Source of the DNA: Paramyrothecium sp. XJ0827
Lineage: Eukaryota; Ascomycota; Sordariomycetes; Hypocreales; Stachybotryaceae
NCBI GenBank assembly: GCA_020881915.1
Contig: JAJFPB010000006.1
Span: 4,340,001-4,404,000, forward strand
Length of the DNA stretch: 64,000 nucleotides
Direction of reading: 5' to 3'
The position numbers and the translations under genes were made by a program. Under the pieces are notes generated by a model that saw only the letters and a list, made by a program, of their open reading frames with translations, did not search any database and was not told the origin of the DNA. This document shows positions 33,846 through 44,275 of this stretch, piece by piece (positions within the stretch are counted from its first letter, which is position 1; each line of letters begins with the position of its first letter).

Positions 33846-34250
33846 GATTTGCGAGCTTGCACACGGAGGTGAACCCACAGAGGGATGGTGGTGGGTTTTA
33901 TTCCGGAGAGGCTCGTGACAAGAAGGTTTCTGCGGACCGATTGGCCTGGCTCTGTGGGGCACAGATCTCGGGCCAATCCCGAAAGACATCTCGTGCGACC
34001 CAGAGCATCCCCAACAAGAATCACTAACGTCCTTTGTTGCCTGCTTTGGGCCCGTGACCATGCCAATCTAAATTCATCACTACCGCGGAGATGGCTAGCG
34101 CCTACAAGCGGCTTGTCTGATAAGTGCTCAGCAGACACATCTAAACAAACAGGAGTGGACGCTGCACGCTGCACGCTTGCAAGTTGTCGCCGCATGCGTC
34201 CGGCTACAAGCATTCGTCTACTGACACGCAATCGCAGGCAAACAAACAAG
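33846..34250. other. intergenic promoter region
   Basis: About 400 bp between the divergent regulator gene and the polymerase eta pseudogene. The frames across it (33885 onward on plus, 34336 on minus) are open but without motifs. It presumably holds the regulator promoter. Confidence 0.4.
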
Positions 34251-35614
34251 ATGGAGAGCTCAAGATACACCCTTTGCCATCTCGACATGCTAGGCAACTC
34301 CTCCGCCGCGTCTCCACTTCGAGTCATTGCACTCATCGACTTCGATGCGTTCTACGCACAGTGTGAGACCGTCAGGCTAGGCTTGTCGCCCACGTTACCG
34401 TTAGCCGTCCAGCAGTGGAATGCGATCATCGCACTCAACTATCCTGCCCGTGAGCGTGGGCTGAAGAGAGGTTTATCGGTAGAAGAAGTGAAGAGAATCT
34501 GTCCGGACATCATTCTAGAATGCAGACCCCCAGCCTGATTGGGATGACATCGCCCTCAACATCGGGGCAGGTATTGTCCGTCAAATTCGAGCCCGGAATA
34601 CTTACGCGCTTCAAGTACACCTGCTCCGCAGGCATTGCACGCAACAAGATGCTGGTCAAGCTTGGTGCTAGCTTCCGAAAGCCAAATCAACAAACCGTGA
34701 TTCCGGCACAAGCTATACACAGCTTTCTCGCAACTCAAAAACTCACAAGAATACGCGGGCTAGGAGGCAAGCTTGGGTTGCAAGTCATCGCTGGGTTCGG
34801 CTCTGACCGTGTGGCCGACAGTGTTCGCGTCCCACGTGAAGAACTAAAGGCTAAACTGGGCAACGAGCCTGGCAGCTGGGTGTATGACATTATTCAAGGT
34901 AGGGACACAAGCATCGTGACCCCACGCATCACGGTTCAGTCGATGCTCTCCGCGAAAACCTTTGTTCCCTCTCTAAAGACCTTCGACCAAGCCACTTCGT
35001 GGCTTCGGATTTTTGCTGCGGATCTGGTGAGCCGTATGGATTAGCTGCAAGCGGACTATCCTCGTCAGCCAACCATAATTGCACTCCATCACCATATCAA
35101 CGGCAGATTTGGCCCAACCCGATCAAAGCAAACTACTATCCCACGAGGCAGCACAGTCGATGAGATTTCTCTGTTCTCTTGGTCGAAAACCTTGCTCCGT
35201 CAACTCTGCGACGATGGTCCAAGTTGGCCCTGCGCTAGCCTCTCCCTAAGCATCTCAGGATTTCATGACCTTGTAACTCAAAACCACCGAATCACATCAT
35301 TTTTTACCAAGGAAAACCTCCATAGGAAGCGGACTAGTCCTGCTTGCACTTCGAATATAGACAAAGAGCACAAATCGAAAAGGCCTCTGCTGGCGAGAGT
35401 TCAGGACATGGGCGTGGAAAAGACGAACTTGGTAAACAAATACAATACAAATCAAGGGAACCAATGTTTGCCAGTTCCTTTGGAGGATTTGGAATTCGGT
35501 TCTGCTCTTGCATATAATTGTCCAAATTGCAATAAAAGTATTCGAGAATCCAGAGTGCTTGAGCATTTGGACTGGCATACCGCACATAGTATGCAAGAGC
35601 TAGGAAACCCATAA
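34251..35614 (+). pseudogene. DNA polymerase eta (Rad30-like) pseudogene with central deletion
   Basis: The N-terminus reads PLRVIALIDFDAFYAQCE, then LAVQQWNAIIALNYPARERG and CPDIILEC, the start of a Y-family translesion polymerase eta with the first metal-binding Asp. Directly after, the frame changes (about 34522) to DWDDIALNIGAGIVRQIR and again (about 34588) to FKYTCSAGIARNKMLVKLG. Well over 100 residues that normally lie between, including the second catalytic acidic pair of the palm, are missing. The rest continues with NQQTV, IRGLGGKLG, SMLSAKTF and WLRIFAADL to a TAG at 35042, then in frame ALHHHINGRFG and a ubiquitin-binding zinc finger (CPNCNKSI...HLDWHTAH) to 35614. Two frame changes, a stop and a deletion make it non-functional. 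An intact copy probably exists elsewhere. Confidence 0.88.
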
Positions 35615-36149
35615 CCATGTTTTCCTAGAGCACAAATCTCTCTAGAGCTCACTAGTTTTATTAATTTGCATGGGACCCGTGATCATGTCATGCTACAGAG
35701 TCCTCGTTACTATCACACAATATAACAGTCTCTCAGAGTAGACACTGCGCAGACAGCTTTAATCTTGGCACGAAAACCTAAGTCTAGAAGAACAAGGCTT
35801 GACTCAACACGTTTTGATTGTTATGCATCCTACTTTGGACCTAACGTTATACATATGTGGTGGACAGTCCGTGAAGAAATGTGGATCTCGGTGTGTCATT
35901 TCATTTTTACACCAGACAACAGCGTATATGCCACGGAGAGAATGGCATGAAGCCCAGCAGTCAGCAGTCAGATGATTAATCACACCGTCTTTAATATTTG
36001 CTAGTATGTTCTAGCTGTTGAAAAGCAGGAGGTCGACGTCTCTCATACCTACAGGGCTGACGAAACAACGTCACGAGTTGTTGCCGAGGCCTGAGACATG
36101 CTCCTTAATACTCGGTAGTTCTATTTACTAGTACCAGTCTCGCAACGAC
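35615..36149. other. intergenic
   Basis: About 540 bp of moderately AT-rich sequence between the pseudogene and the 3' end of the permease gene. I see nothing in it. Confidence 0.5.
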
Positions 36150-38216
36150 CTAGTGCGCAAACCGAAAGTCAAGCCTCTTATTGCCCTCGTCCTTGGTCGT
36201 TTCGAGGTATTCCTTTCTCTGTTCAGGTGTCATTGCATCCCATACCTCGGCACGGCTCTTATTCCTCCAGATGTAGTACAGCTTTGTAAGCACATAAAGG
36301 AATATATTCATGCATGCGCATGCAATCAGATTCCTGTTGCCATTGAGATATCGCGGAGCGTCGTCTTTCTGGTACACATTGGCTGCGATGACTGTGCTTG
36401 CTTGAACTGACATGTTATACATAGCCGCAGACACAGTTCGTAGACGAACTGCATTGGAGTTGCGCGAGTTCCAACTAACTTGGATAGCATGAGCTATAAA
36501 GGTCAGTTGATAGTCGTTGCTTTTTTGATGTATCACTTACCTGAAGGACTACTAAGAAGCAGCGCGAGGACGGCATAAGCCACCCATTGATTGATCTTAC
36601 TCAAGTCCACAAGATATAAAACAATCAGAAAGGATAACTTCCAAAACTGTACAATAGATGCTGTAAGGGACCTTTCGTTCCACTTTTCAGAAAGATATGT
36701 GATGAGGAGTAAGAGACATGCGCTAACAAAAGCGGACGGGATTGTTAGCAAATTTGTGATGATGACGTTGAAGCCGAGCCGTCGAAGGTTGATGGTGAAG
36801 TACTGCGATGGAGGAACCACAGGGATCTGAAAGGCCAGACCAATAATATACAATGGCCACATGTCGTAGTCCTTCAAAGAAGCCCAGAGCAACTTTGGTG
36901 TTATTGGCTGTCTGTTATGCATATCGCCCTTGCTAGGATCGTCTCGGATGACTCGGTTGACAATGATGATCTCCTCGCTACAAATCGTCAGTTGGTGAAT
37001 TTTTTGAGGTTAACAGAATTTGACCAACCGAGAGTTGAACCAGCCAGCTTTGCCACGTAAAATACCGGCGGTTTGCGTCGGCCCAGCAGGCATCAGAAAC
37101 CAGGCAAAGCCACCAACTAGAAGCGTCATCAAGCCCTGTGATTTATTTAGTGAATATGGACTTGGACTTGCTGCCAAATGAGACTTGCACGAACCTCAAT
37201 CAAGAAGAGCCATCTCCAGCCTTCATAACCATGGAGGCCCCGGAGTTGGAGAAGACCTGCACCAAGGAAGCCGCCAATGATATCCGCTGCGGAATAGGCA
37301 ACCCAGAAGATGGCGAGTCGTACGGAAAGCTCGGCCGCCGTGTAGAAATAGCTGAGATACAAGATAGTCTATTTCACACAGAGCATCAGTCAGGTTGTCC
37401 CTGGAAAGACCTCAAACACCAGTAGTATACTTACATCTGGAATAAATCCTCCTTGCTACATTTGGTCAGCAGTTGCACTCTACTAACACTTACGATCGTA
37501 CATGATTGAGCTTACAAAGATGGCCAGCAGGGCACGTGTGGCGTAGAAAGAGGACTTGCCGCTGAGGAAGAATTGCCCCTATCAGCAGTTAGTGGATGCC
37601 TCTTTGGGAATTTTTCAGTACTCACAGCCGAAACAATACTCCAGAGGCATAACTGCATGGGAATCCATCTATCAGGTCCCAGGTACTTGCTGATCAGCTG
37701 GGATGGAAGCTCAGCACAGAGAAACGTGACCCTGAAGATGGTGTTGCCCATGTTCATGTCTAACGAAGATTAGGATGGTCAACAGAAGCTTTGTAGGAAC
37801 TCACTGTTTGTATCCATTCCCAGGTCCCCGAGAAAGTTGTCGGATACAGCTTGAGAGATGTTCGATCGGTCCAGCTCCAGGGCCATGAACATTATACAGG
37901 CCCAGGATAAGATTCGCCAGTCAATCTTCCGAATTACCTTTAGTTCTTCACCAACTGTCCACCTTTCGGATGAGTCGAAGCGGTGGATATTCTCCCAGTC
38001 AGGACGCGGCTGATACAACGATGCCACGGCCACATCGTCATAGACCGAACGCTGTGTCGCGATGACATTTTTGTCACGGGGTGTTCGTCGTTGCCACCAG
38101 CTTCGGTCCTCACTAGGCTCCGCTAGATTAAGTCCATCCGAAGAAGCTACTACGCTCGTAACGGGAACACCCTTCTCCGACTCGGAGTACAAGGGACTCG
38201 AGCGGGCGGACGACAT
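36150..38216 (-). CDS. MFS transporter, allantoate permease (Dal5/anion:cation symporter) family, 569 aa
   Basis: Eight exons (38216..37805, 37759..37626, 37578..37494, 37451..37435, 37368..37195, 37135..37029, 36977..36541, 36493..36150), including a 17-nt micro-exon, join in frame to 569 residues. After a hydrophilic N-terminus, the first helix carries [23 protein letters not shown], the family mark. Further family motifs are [32 protein letters not shown] created across two introns, [33 protein letters not shown] and FLMPAGP. The last part is [20 protein letters not shown], typical of this family. It should be a proton-coupled importer of small carboxylates, vitamins or sulfonate-type compounds in the plasma membrane. 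It is divergent from a TauD dioxygenase with 1.1 kb between them, suggesting uptake plus oxidation of one substrate. Confidence 0.9.
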
Positions 38217-39318
38217 CTCTTCTGCACTCGGGTAGACGTTATCGTTGGCCGTCGTGGTGTATTATTGTTGACCATCAGATCACAGTAGGCTACTCGACGA
38301 TCAAAATGGAATGGAGCGAGCCTGAAACTTTTGTAGGAAACTAATCTCAAACATCTCAACTCCGTCTATGGGAAATTGCGCATGGGATATGGCGTGTTTG
38401 TGGCGAGGAATTGGTACATTCCTTATTGTGTTTAGTATTATGGGCACTGACAAGTGCAATTCGCGAATCAAACACGCATACTACCACATACACTGCTTTT
38501 TTACAACAACAGCTGGGGATGATGGAATATCGGCCTCGGGTCGGTTCGGCGATCGGCCAGTCGGCGATCGGACAGTCTACTTCTGGTGTGATATGGTGGG
38601 TTGTCAACCAATTACCACTGGCCGATTGACGCGCGGAAACAAGCACGTTATCGGCTGCTAGAATAGCACCATCCACAATTAGCTATGGGAAACAATCGAG
38701 GGCCGGTTAGCGAAACCCAGTTCGAAACTAAACCGTCTAGCACATCCTATGGTAGATGCTTGCATCAGCACGCCATGATACACCAACATGTAGCCTCACC
38801 TCGCCCATTGTGGGGCGTGAGCCGGAGCTGATCAACCAGAAGATGGGGAAGCCCAGGACTTGTGCCGAGGGCCCGGAAACACTGCGACATGGTATGGCTA
38901 CATGTGTCAAGTCTATGGCACGGTTTACATGAGCAGCAATGAGGGGTTTCAGACAGATTTTTTGCAATAAATAACACCTCAGTTATATGAAATCCTTCCC
39001 CACCGAAAAAAGTCTCGTTGATATGGTATGTCTTAGTAACAGTCTTAGCACACGGCAAGTCTTTGATGTGTACCAATATTCCATGGTCGCTGTATCCCGA
39101 CTACATTTGCATCATCCAATCGTGCGCTGTGTTGCATGGTGTCGCAAAACGAACCCTGTATGGTGTGCTTGTTATCATGCGATGCAGGCATCGGAAGTCG
39201 GAGCGGGGCGCTGGCAATGTCGGCCTGAAATGCCGGGTTATTTAAGAACGTGGCATCCTTACTCTCGTAACTTGCAACGAGGACTTGGTAGTTTTTGTAT
39301 ATCACGATCTTTGAAACC
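38217..39318. other. shared promoter region between divergent permease and TauD genes
   Basis: The 1.1 kb between the two start codons holds a palindromic direct repeat (38546..38575, listed separately). Nothing else was recognised. Confidence 0.5.
38546..38575. promoter_or_regulatory. 15-bp direct repeat with palindromic core, possible operator
   Basis: Two adjacent 15-mers, TCGGCGATCGGCCAG and TCGGCGATCGGACAG, differ at one base, and each contains the palindrome CGATCG. They lie 330 bp upstream of the permease start and 745 bp upstream of the TauD start. CGG triplets in such an arrangement resemble sites for Zn2Cys6 dimers. Function is inferred only. Confidence 0.35.
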
Positions 39319-40508
39319 ATGTCCACCATCCTTACGACCACGCAGACTGCCCTGCACCTTAAACCAGATGCTGGGGAATCTGCAAAGCCTTTGAAAGTGT
39401 CTGGCGCTCTCGATGCGTTCGAGCATGTTGATGTGACGCCTGTGATTGGCCGTGAATATCCCAAGGCCAATCTAGTGGACGATATCATCAATGCCAAAAA
39501 CGCTGACGAACTCATCCGAGATCTTGCAATCACGAGTAAGAGGGCTGACGGCTACGGGGCCATTTTCAGGTACTAACGTCGGCGCAGTCTCTGAAAGAGG
39601 TGTTGTTTTCTTCAGAGCACAGGACAATTTGACCGATGATCTACATAAATTCTTGAACCAACGACTTGGAGAGCTGGTGGGCAAGCCTTCGGACTCTACC
39701 CTCCATATCCATCCACTGCTCAACGGAACAGACGAATTTGGAGTTGCCGATAATGAGATTAGCATCATCTCTTCTGAGGGATTCAAGGCTCTGGGCCAGC
39801 ATGCAAAGCGAGACCGAGATGACCGCAAGCATGGTGCAGCATCTTGGCACAGTGATATTCAATTTGAGCCTTTTCCAGCCGACTACACAAGCCTGCGACA
39901 AACCGAGCTGCCGCCGACTGGTGGGGACACACTTTGGGCCTCGGGGTACGAGTTATATGACCGCTACAGCGACGCATACCGAGAGTTCTTTGAGGGCCTC
40001 ACGGCAACGTTCTCTGGAGACGGCTTCCTCAAGGCCGCAGCCGCGCGGCCTGATAAGTTCCAGATTTACAAGGAGCCCCGAGGAAATCCAGCCAACATTG
40101 GTGCCGATCTGGTAGCTAGCCATCCAGTGGTTCGAACCAACCCGGTAACCGGCTGGAAGTCCATCTTTGCCATAGGCAATTTTCCACGACGTATCAATGA
40201 GCTCAGTGCGCGTGAAAGCGATGAGCTGTTGAAGTCTTTTTACAAAAGGATTGAGGAGAATCACGACCTCCAAGTTCGATTCAAGTGGGTCAACAAGAAT
40301 GACATTGGTGGGTACTACAGTTATGGCCACACGAACATTGACTGACGATTAGTTAGCATTTTGGGACAATCGTAGCGTTTTCCACAGTGCGACAAATGAT
40401 TATGATGGACTGGGTAACCGTGTTGGTCATCGTGCCGTAGGAATTGGCGAGAAGCCGTACTTTGATCCACAGAGCAAGTCAAGGACGGCTGACTTGTCTG
40501 AAAGATGA
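39319..40508 (+). CDS. TauD/TfdA-family 2-oxoglutarate-dependent dioxygenase, 362 aa
   Basis: Three exons (39319..39535, 39588..40307, 40357..40508) with 52- and 49-nt introns give 362 residues. It matches the fungal sulfonate/taurine dioxygenase pattern: SERGVVFFRAQDNLT, then WHSDIQFEPFPADYT with the proximal His and Asp, TGGDTLWASGYELYD, HPVVRTNPVTGWKSIF, and the distal His in SVFHSATNDYDG followed by the Arg in GHRAVG. The metal triad and cofactor Arg are therefore complete. The expected reaction is Fe(II)- and 2-oxoglutarate-dependent hydroxylation that releases sulfite from a sulfonate, though fungal paralogues act on other compounds. It is longer at the N-terminus than bacterial TauD, as usual in fungi. 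The divergent MFS gene is its likely partner. Confidence 0.9.
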
Positions 40509-40805
40509 CTTTCGAAAATTGCAGCAGGTTCAGCTCCTCTGTATGCTGGCGTTCTCCATGTTCTGCAGCATAAATCGGTTGGATAGAAGCAACTTGCAAG
40601 TGCGATTCTCGTCAAGGTATCTCTAGCAGTATAGTCAATAACAATCGCTTGTACACATTGCTAGTTATTAGACTGTCCTTCTACAAGGTTGGAGCGCATT
40701 GCTGGTTGCTAATAGTATGGCTAGAATTGGCCAGCCCGAGATGGGCTGGGTGTCCTTCATGGCTTCGATAATCTCCACGCCTTCGTAGAAATCAAATCGT
40801 AATTG

Positions 40806-40997
40806 TTAATTGTGAGCCGCATCCCGGAAGGCCTCTGGGTCCTTGCCATCCCAAGTAGGCAACATGTGGAAGTCGTTCGTCTGTTCGTTTCGGTAGGATC
40901 CAGACTCGAAGACAGTGGCGGTATACGCAGTGCTGGCGGCGCTCACTTCGGAGGAGAGGCCTGTGCGACCCACACCAACAATGAGCACGTCGACCAC
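40806..40997 (-). pseudogene. FAD-dependent thioredoxin-reductase-like fragment
   Basis: A short minus-strand frame reads VDVLIVGVGRTGLSSEVSAA, a damaged dinucleotide-binding loop, then VFESGSYRNEQTNDFHMLPTWDGKDPEAFRDAA. That order matches the first 60 residues of the GliT-like thioredoxin-reductase-fold oxidoreductases of fungi. A plausible acceptor (TTTCTCTAG) precedes it, so it was an internal exon. In place of the usual GxGxxG loop it has GVGRTG. The frame stops at 40806, and the rest, including the CxxC region, is absent; a short stretch in another frame (about 40735-40800) may be residual. It is a relic. Confidence 0.6.
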
Positions 40998-42564
40998 CTA
41001 GAGAAAAAGGATTTTAGCTGTGGGAGGCATTTCAGGTGGGAAACTGTGTGACAGGTACATATCAGAGTACTTCACGTCGCATCAGTGGCTGTTTTGAAAG
41101 GAAAGGGTTTGTCTGTCTAATCGCCCTCGCAGTCCTCCTCATTCTACAGGCTCTGTTAGGAATCAATTGCTCACAACCTTACGCCAACAACGCCACCTCC
41201 ACAGTGCCAAACGTGTTAATCACCGGTGAATCCCTCATGCTGGTATTTCAACAGCCTCACCCTGGGCATGTCACCAAATCGACAGTCTTATGGTTGACTT
41301 GAACGCACGGCGCAATCGTGGGAAGACACTCACACATATAGTGCCCACGTGGGAAGGTCAAAACCCAGAACAACTCAAATATGTGAGCCAAACGGAATTA
41401 ATGAGGACTGGATTACTACCCTCATTGAGACAACGATTACCGACTATGTGCATGGGCCAAGAAGGAGACCGGTACCTAATTTGAAGTCTTAAATACAGAA
41501 GGAAGACGCTGGAGAGGGACGACGCTGCTGATGGCCCTAGGCGTAGACTTGTTGCCCCCGATATGCTAGGGTGCGACGATAACTTCTAGGTCGGATGCAG
41601 GTGTATTGAGATTTAGCTCAAAATACTACACCTGCCTGATTTCTCAATGTGTAGGAGATCATTCGATCTAGCTGAAATCTGAACTTAATGAGAAAGAAGA
41701 TGTAAAATTCGTGCCTGTTGTTCTAAGAGGCAGCTAATCTCCCTACTATACAAGAATCGTAATAAAACCCTTCTTAGCTCTGCTAAGAGCTCTAGGGTAG
41801 CTAAGCAAAGTTCTTTTCCTGTCTGCCCATTACAGTATTCTACAGTACTCGTCGTTCCTGCTGTGATTAATTGCCTTTTCAACTCCAGTGTTTGTTTACT
41901 CTCGGCCACGAGTCCAAAGACAGCTCCTCTGCCATTCTGTTGGCCATGGGGCTCTCGGGGACGCCATATCATGCGGGCATGCTTGTCGAAGATGCCCAGA
42001 ATTACATTGCCGATAACATCAAAGTGTACATTAATGGTGATATCAGCTTGGGAAAGGAAATATGATAGATATTATCTCTATCAACTTCTACATTGTCTGA
42101 GAAGCCCTATCTTACGAAGTTGACCAAGATTAATGCACTGCAAAATTCCTCCCGATCCGGTGCTGTAGCAGATAATAATCACCCTCGATTGACGTAGTCT
42201 TATACCTGCTCTCATCTACTTCAAAAGAAGATTACACGCGCTTTTCGTTCTTCCGACGGGTGAAAGAGGAGTCAACTACCTTTTTACGACATAGGGCAGA
42301 CAATGCAATCCCAGTCAGCGAATAAGCCGGCGATGGCCGGCGCTTAGAGCTATAGGGAGAATGCACGCCTTGGTGCTGGCAGATGATGTTTAATGCAATC
42401 CTCGCCGTCTGATTGTGCCGTTGGTCCAACGCGCTGTTGAGGCAAAATAACAGCGTCCTCAACCGGCAACGAGTTTGGCGTTTTATAGCCTCTCTCTTAG
42501 GTGACATCAAGAGAGGCTCAAAACGACGCGGTCTTTTATCTTCTTATTATCCTCTTGCAATTAG
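40998..42564. other. gene-poor, probably decayed sequence
   Basis: About 1.6 kb with short frames only. The frame at 41871..42065 and its overlapping minus-strand partner lack family motifs. Some may be further upstream exons of the decayed gene at 42565..43347, but I cannot show this. Confidence 0.4.
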
Positions 42565-43347
42565 CTGTCAGGCTGCCACAAGGTCTCTGGTTCCTTCCCA
42601 AATTTCCAGCAATACGCTTTATTCCTGAACGATGCAGCGAACCCAGAAAGCTCTACAAGAGATTGGCCGCCCGCACAAACCAAACTTTGCAACTATGCTG
42701 CGAAGGACGGCAACACTTTTGCTAGCTGGCCAGAAGATGCTAACGAACTCGACAGGTCAAGGGTCCCATCTGAGGAGTCTTCGGAGATTACCCGTCATAC
42801 AGGCCTTCAGACGCCGACACGCTCAGAGTCATTGTCCGAGCTTATAAATCGCTACGTTCAGATTGAGCCTTATCATTACGAATCTGGAGGCCTGCATAGG
42901 TTCTGGATGTCGTCTTTCCAGATTTTTCTAAGCATAATTCGCCAAGGAACTAGCAAATGGATAGCACCGTCACACAGCAGCGAAAATCGGGAAACCCTAG
43001 ATGCTTATACTATGCACGAAAATCATGTATTGGCTTGCATCTCTGCACGAGACGTGTCTGATGGGCATAATCGTTGAGAGAAAAAAGCGGAAAGAGCAGG
43101 TGGGGACCAGCCAGGTTGAGACCTTGACTTCATTGAATTCTGTTTCGATGCTGAGGAACAATTGGAACTCCCATGACAGGTAGTACTGAACCAAGTGAAG
43201 AAGGACCTGGGTATAGTTGCAACTTTCAAAGCACTCACCTTCTGTATGGAAGTCAACCCGGACGACCTATCAAACGAGTTGACTTTGCGAGTGGAAAAGG
43301 CCAGAATTGATTATTACCTGGACATAGAAGCCAGAACTACAAGTTAA
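42565..43347 (+). pseudogene. unknown protein-coding relic interrupted by three TGA codons
   Basis: One frame stays protein-like for about 260 codons from a possible acceptor (gcaattag at 42557-42564) to TAA at 43345. It reads through TGA codons at about 43075, 43117 and 43174. Segments such as NFQQYALFLNDAANPES, LSELINRYVQIEPYHYES, DLDFIEFCFDAEEQLELP and KKDLGIVATFKALTFCMEV look like a real soluble protein. All three interruptions are TGA, as expected from C-to-T change of CGA or G-to-A change of TGG codons. I do not recognise the family. No start codon was found, so earlier exons are presumably lost or unrecognised. Confidence 0.5.
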
Positions 43348-43699
43348 ATCAGTCGGTTCGCGAGCATTACATAGAGAGGAAAAGAGATCAAGTAATTTTC
43401 TATTTGTGTTATCACAAGTCACGGTAGACCAGGTTTACCAGTAAGTTTTCAATTGTAAAAGTAAGAAAAAAGAAAGAGTACAAAATATCTGGCCAGATAA
43501 AGTATTTGAAGAAAGAACGAAGTCACAACTGATAGCCACCCCCTATCCAGAGTTTTCAAAGCCCACGGTCTCAATAGTTATATACTCAATATAAATCTGA
43601 GATGTCTCTGATTTTTATCATTGAAATCTTGATTGGTACAAGAAAATAGAATTCAACAGCGTGTCGTTATACAATGCTGTTTATCGTATGACGGGCGAT
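43348..43699. other. intergenic, AT-rich
   Basis: About 350 bp, AT-rich, between the relic and the 3' end of the cationic secreted protein gene. Nothing is recognised. Confidence 0.5.
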
Positions 43700-44275
43700 T
43701 TAGTTAAAGCAGTTGCGCTTAACATCATTGATACCGGAGATCTCGAGGTAGAGTTTCCAGAGAGCAGTGCCGCCAATCTTAACGATCTTGGCCTTGCTCC
43801 TGGCCTTCTTGATCTTGAGAATAAGCTTGACAGCCTTAGCCTTGCCACCAAGATTCTTGACATACTTCCTGATTTTGAGAATCTTGAAGACAGGAAGACC
43901 ATTGCCCACAATAAGCTTGGCAATGGCCCAGGCACACTTCAAGGACTTTGGGACGCGAGCTTCCAGGACGGCGCCCTCATCATTAACATCGCGCGCCGCC
44001 AAGGCAGTCTCGAGAAACGCATCCGGGTCCGGAAGTGGGTTCTCGGCGAGCCACTTCTTAGTAGCTTCCTCGCCCTCGAGGATAACATCTTCGGGGATGG
44101 AATCAATCTCGTCAAAAAGGAACTCAATAGCGGCGATGGCCTTATCGTCAACAGAGACAATCTTGTCATCGTTGCCACGAGCGGCAATCTCGAAGTCGGC
44201 ATCGATGGCAGGTGCGGCCAAAGCCATAGTGGCGAAGGCGCCGGCAATGATAGTAGCGAAGATTTGGAACTTCAT
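43700..44275 (-). CDS. secreted protein with acidic pro-region and lysine-rich C-terminal domain, 191 aa
   Basis: A single exon encodes 191 residues. Residues 1-21 are a signal peptide (MALAAPAI). Residues about 22-105 are acidic (many D and E, for example DEIDSIPEDVILEGEEA). From VPKSLKCAWAIAKLIVGNG onward the protein is strongly basic and amphipathic: VFKILKIRKYVKNLGGKAKA and VKLILKIKKARSKAKIVK. Two cysteines (in LKCAW and RNCFN) bracket the basic domain and could form one disulfide. This acidic-then-basic layout resembles proproteins whose cationic part is released by processing, as in many antimicrobial or membrane-active peptides. I do not recognise a characterised family, so activity is inference. 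A weak TATA (TATAAG, about 44456-44461) lies upstream. Confidence 0.75.
   Translation of the reverse strand: MKFQIFATIIAGAFATMALAAPAIDADFEIAARGNDDKIVSVDDKAIAAIEFLFDEIDSIPEDVILEGEEATKKWLAENPLPDPDAFLETALAARDVNDEGAVLEARVPKSLKCAWAIAKLIVGNGLPVFKILKIRKYVKNLGGKAKAVKLILKIKKARSKAKIVKIGGTALWKLYLEISGINDVKRNCFN

Noticed and set aside
40444..40626. Plus-strand frame with an LLCMLAFSMFCSINRLDRSNL segment, resembling the first helix of an MFS permease
   Set aside because: It overlaps the 3' end of the TauD gene, is very short and no other MFS segment follows; at most a tiny relic.
42565..43347. TGA decoded as tryptophan or selenocysteine across several genes
   Set aside because: Most genes here use TGA or TAG as normal stops and the fungal nuclear code is standard; nonsense mutation is the simpler reading.
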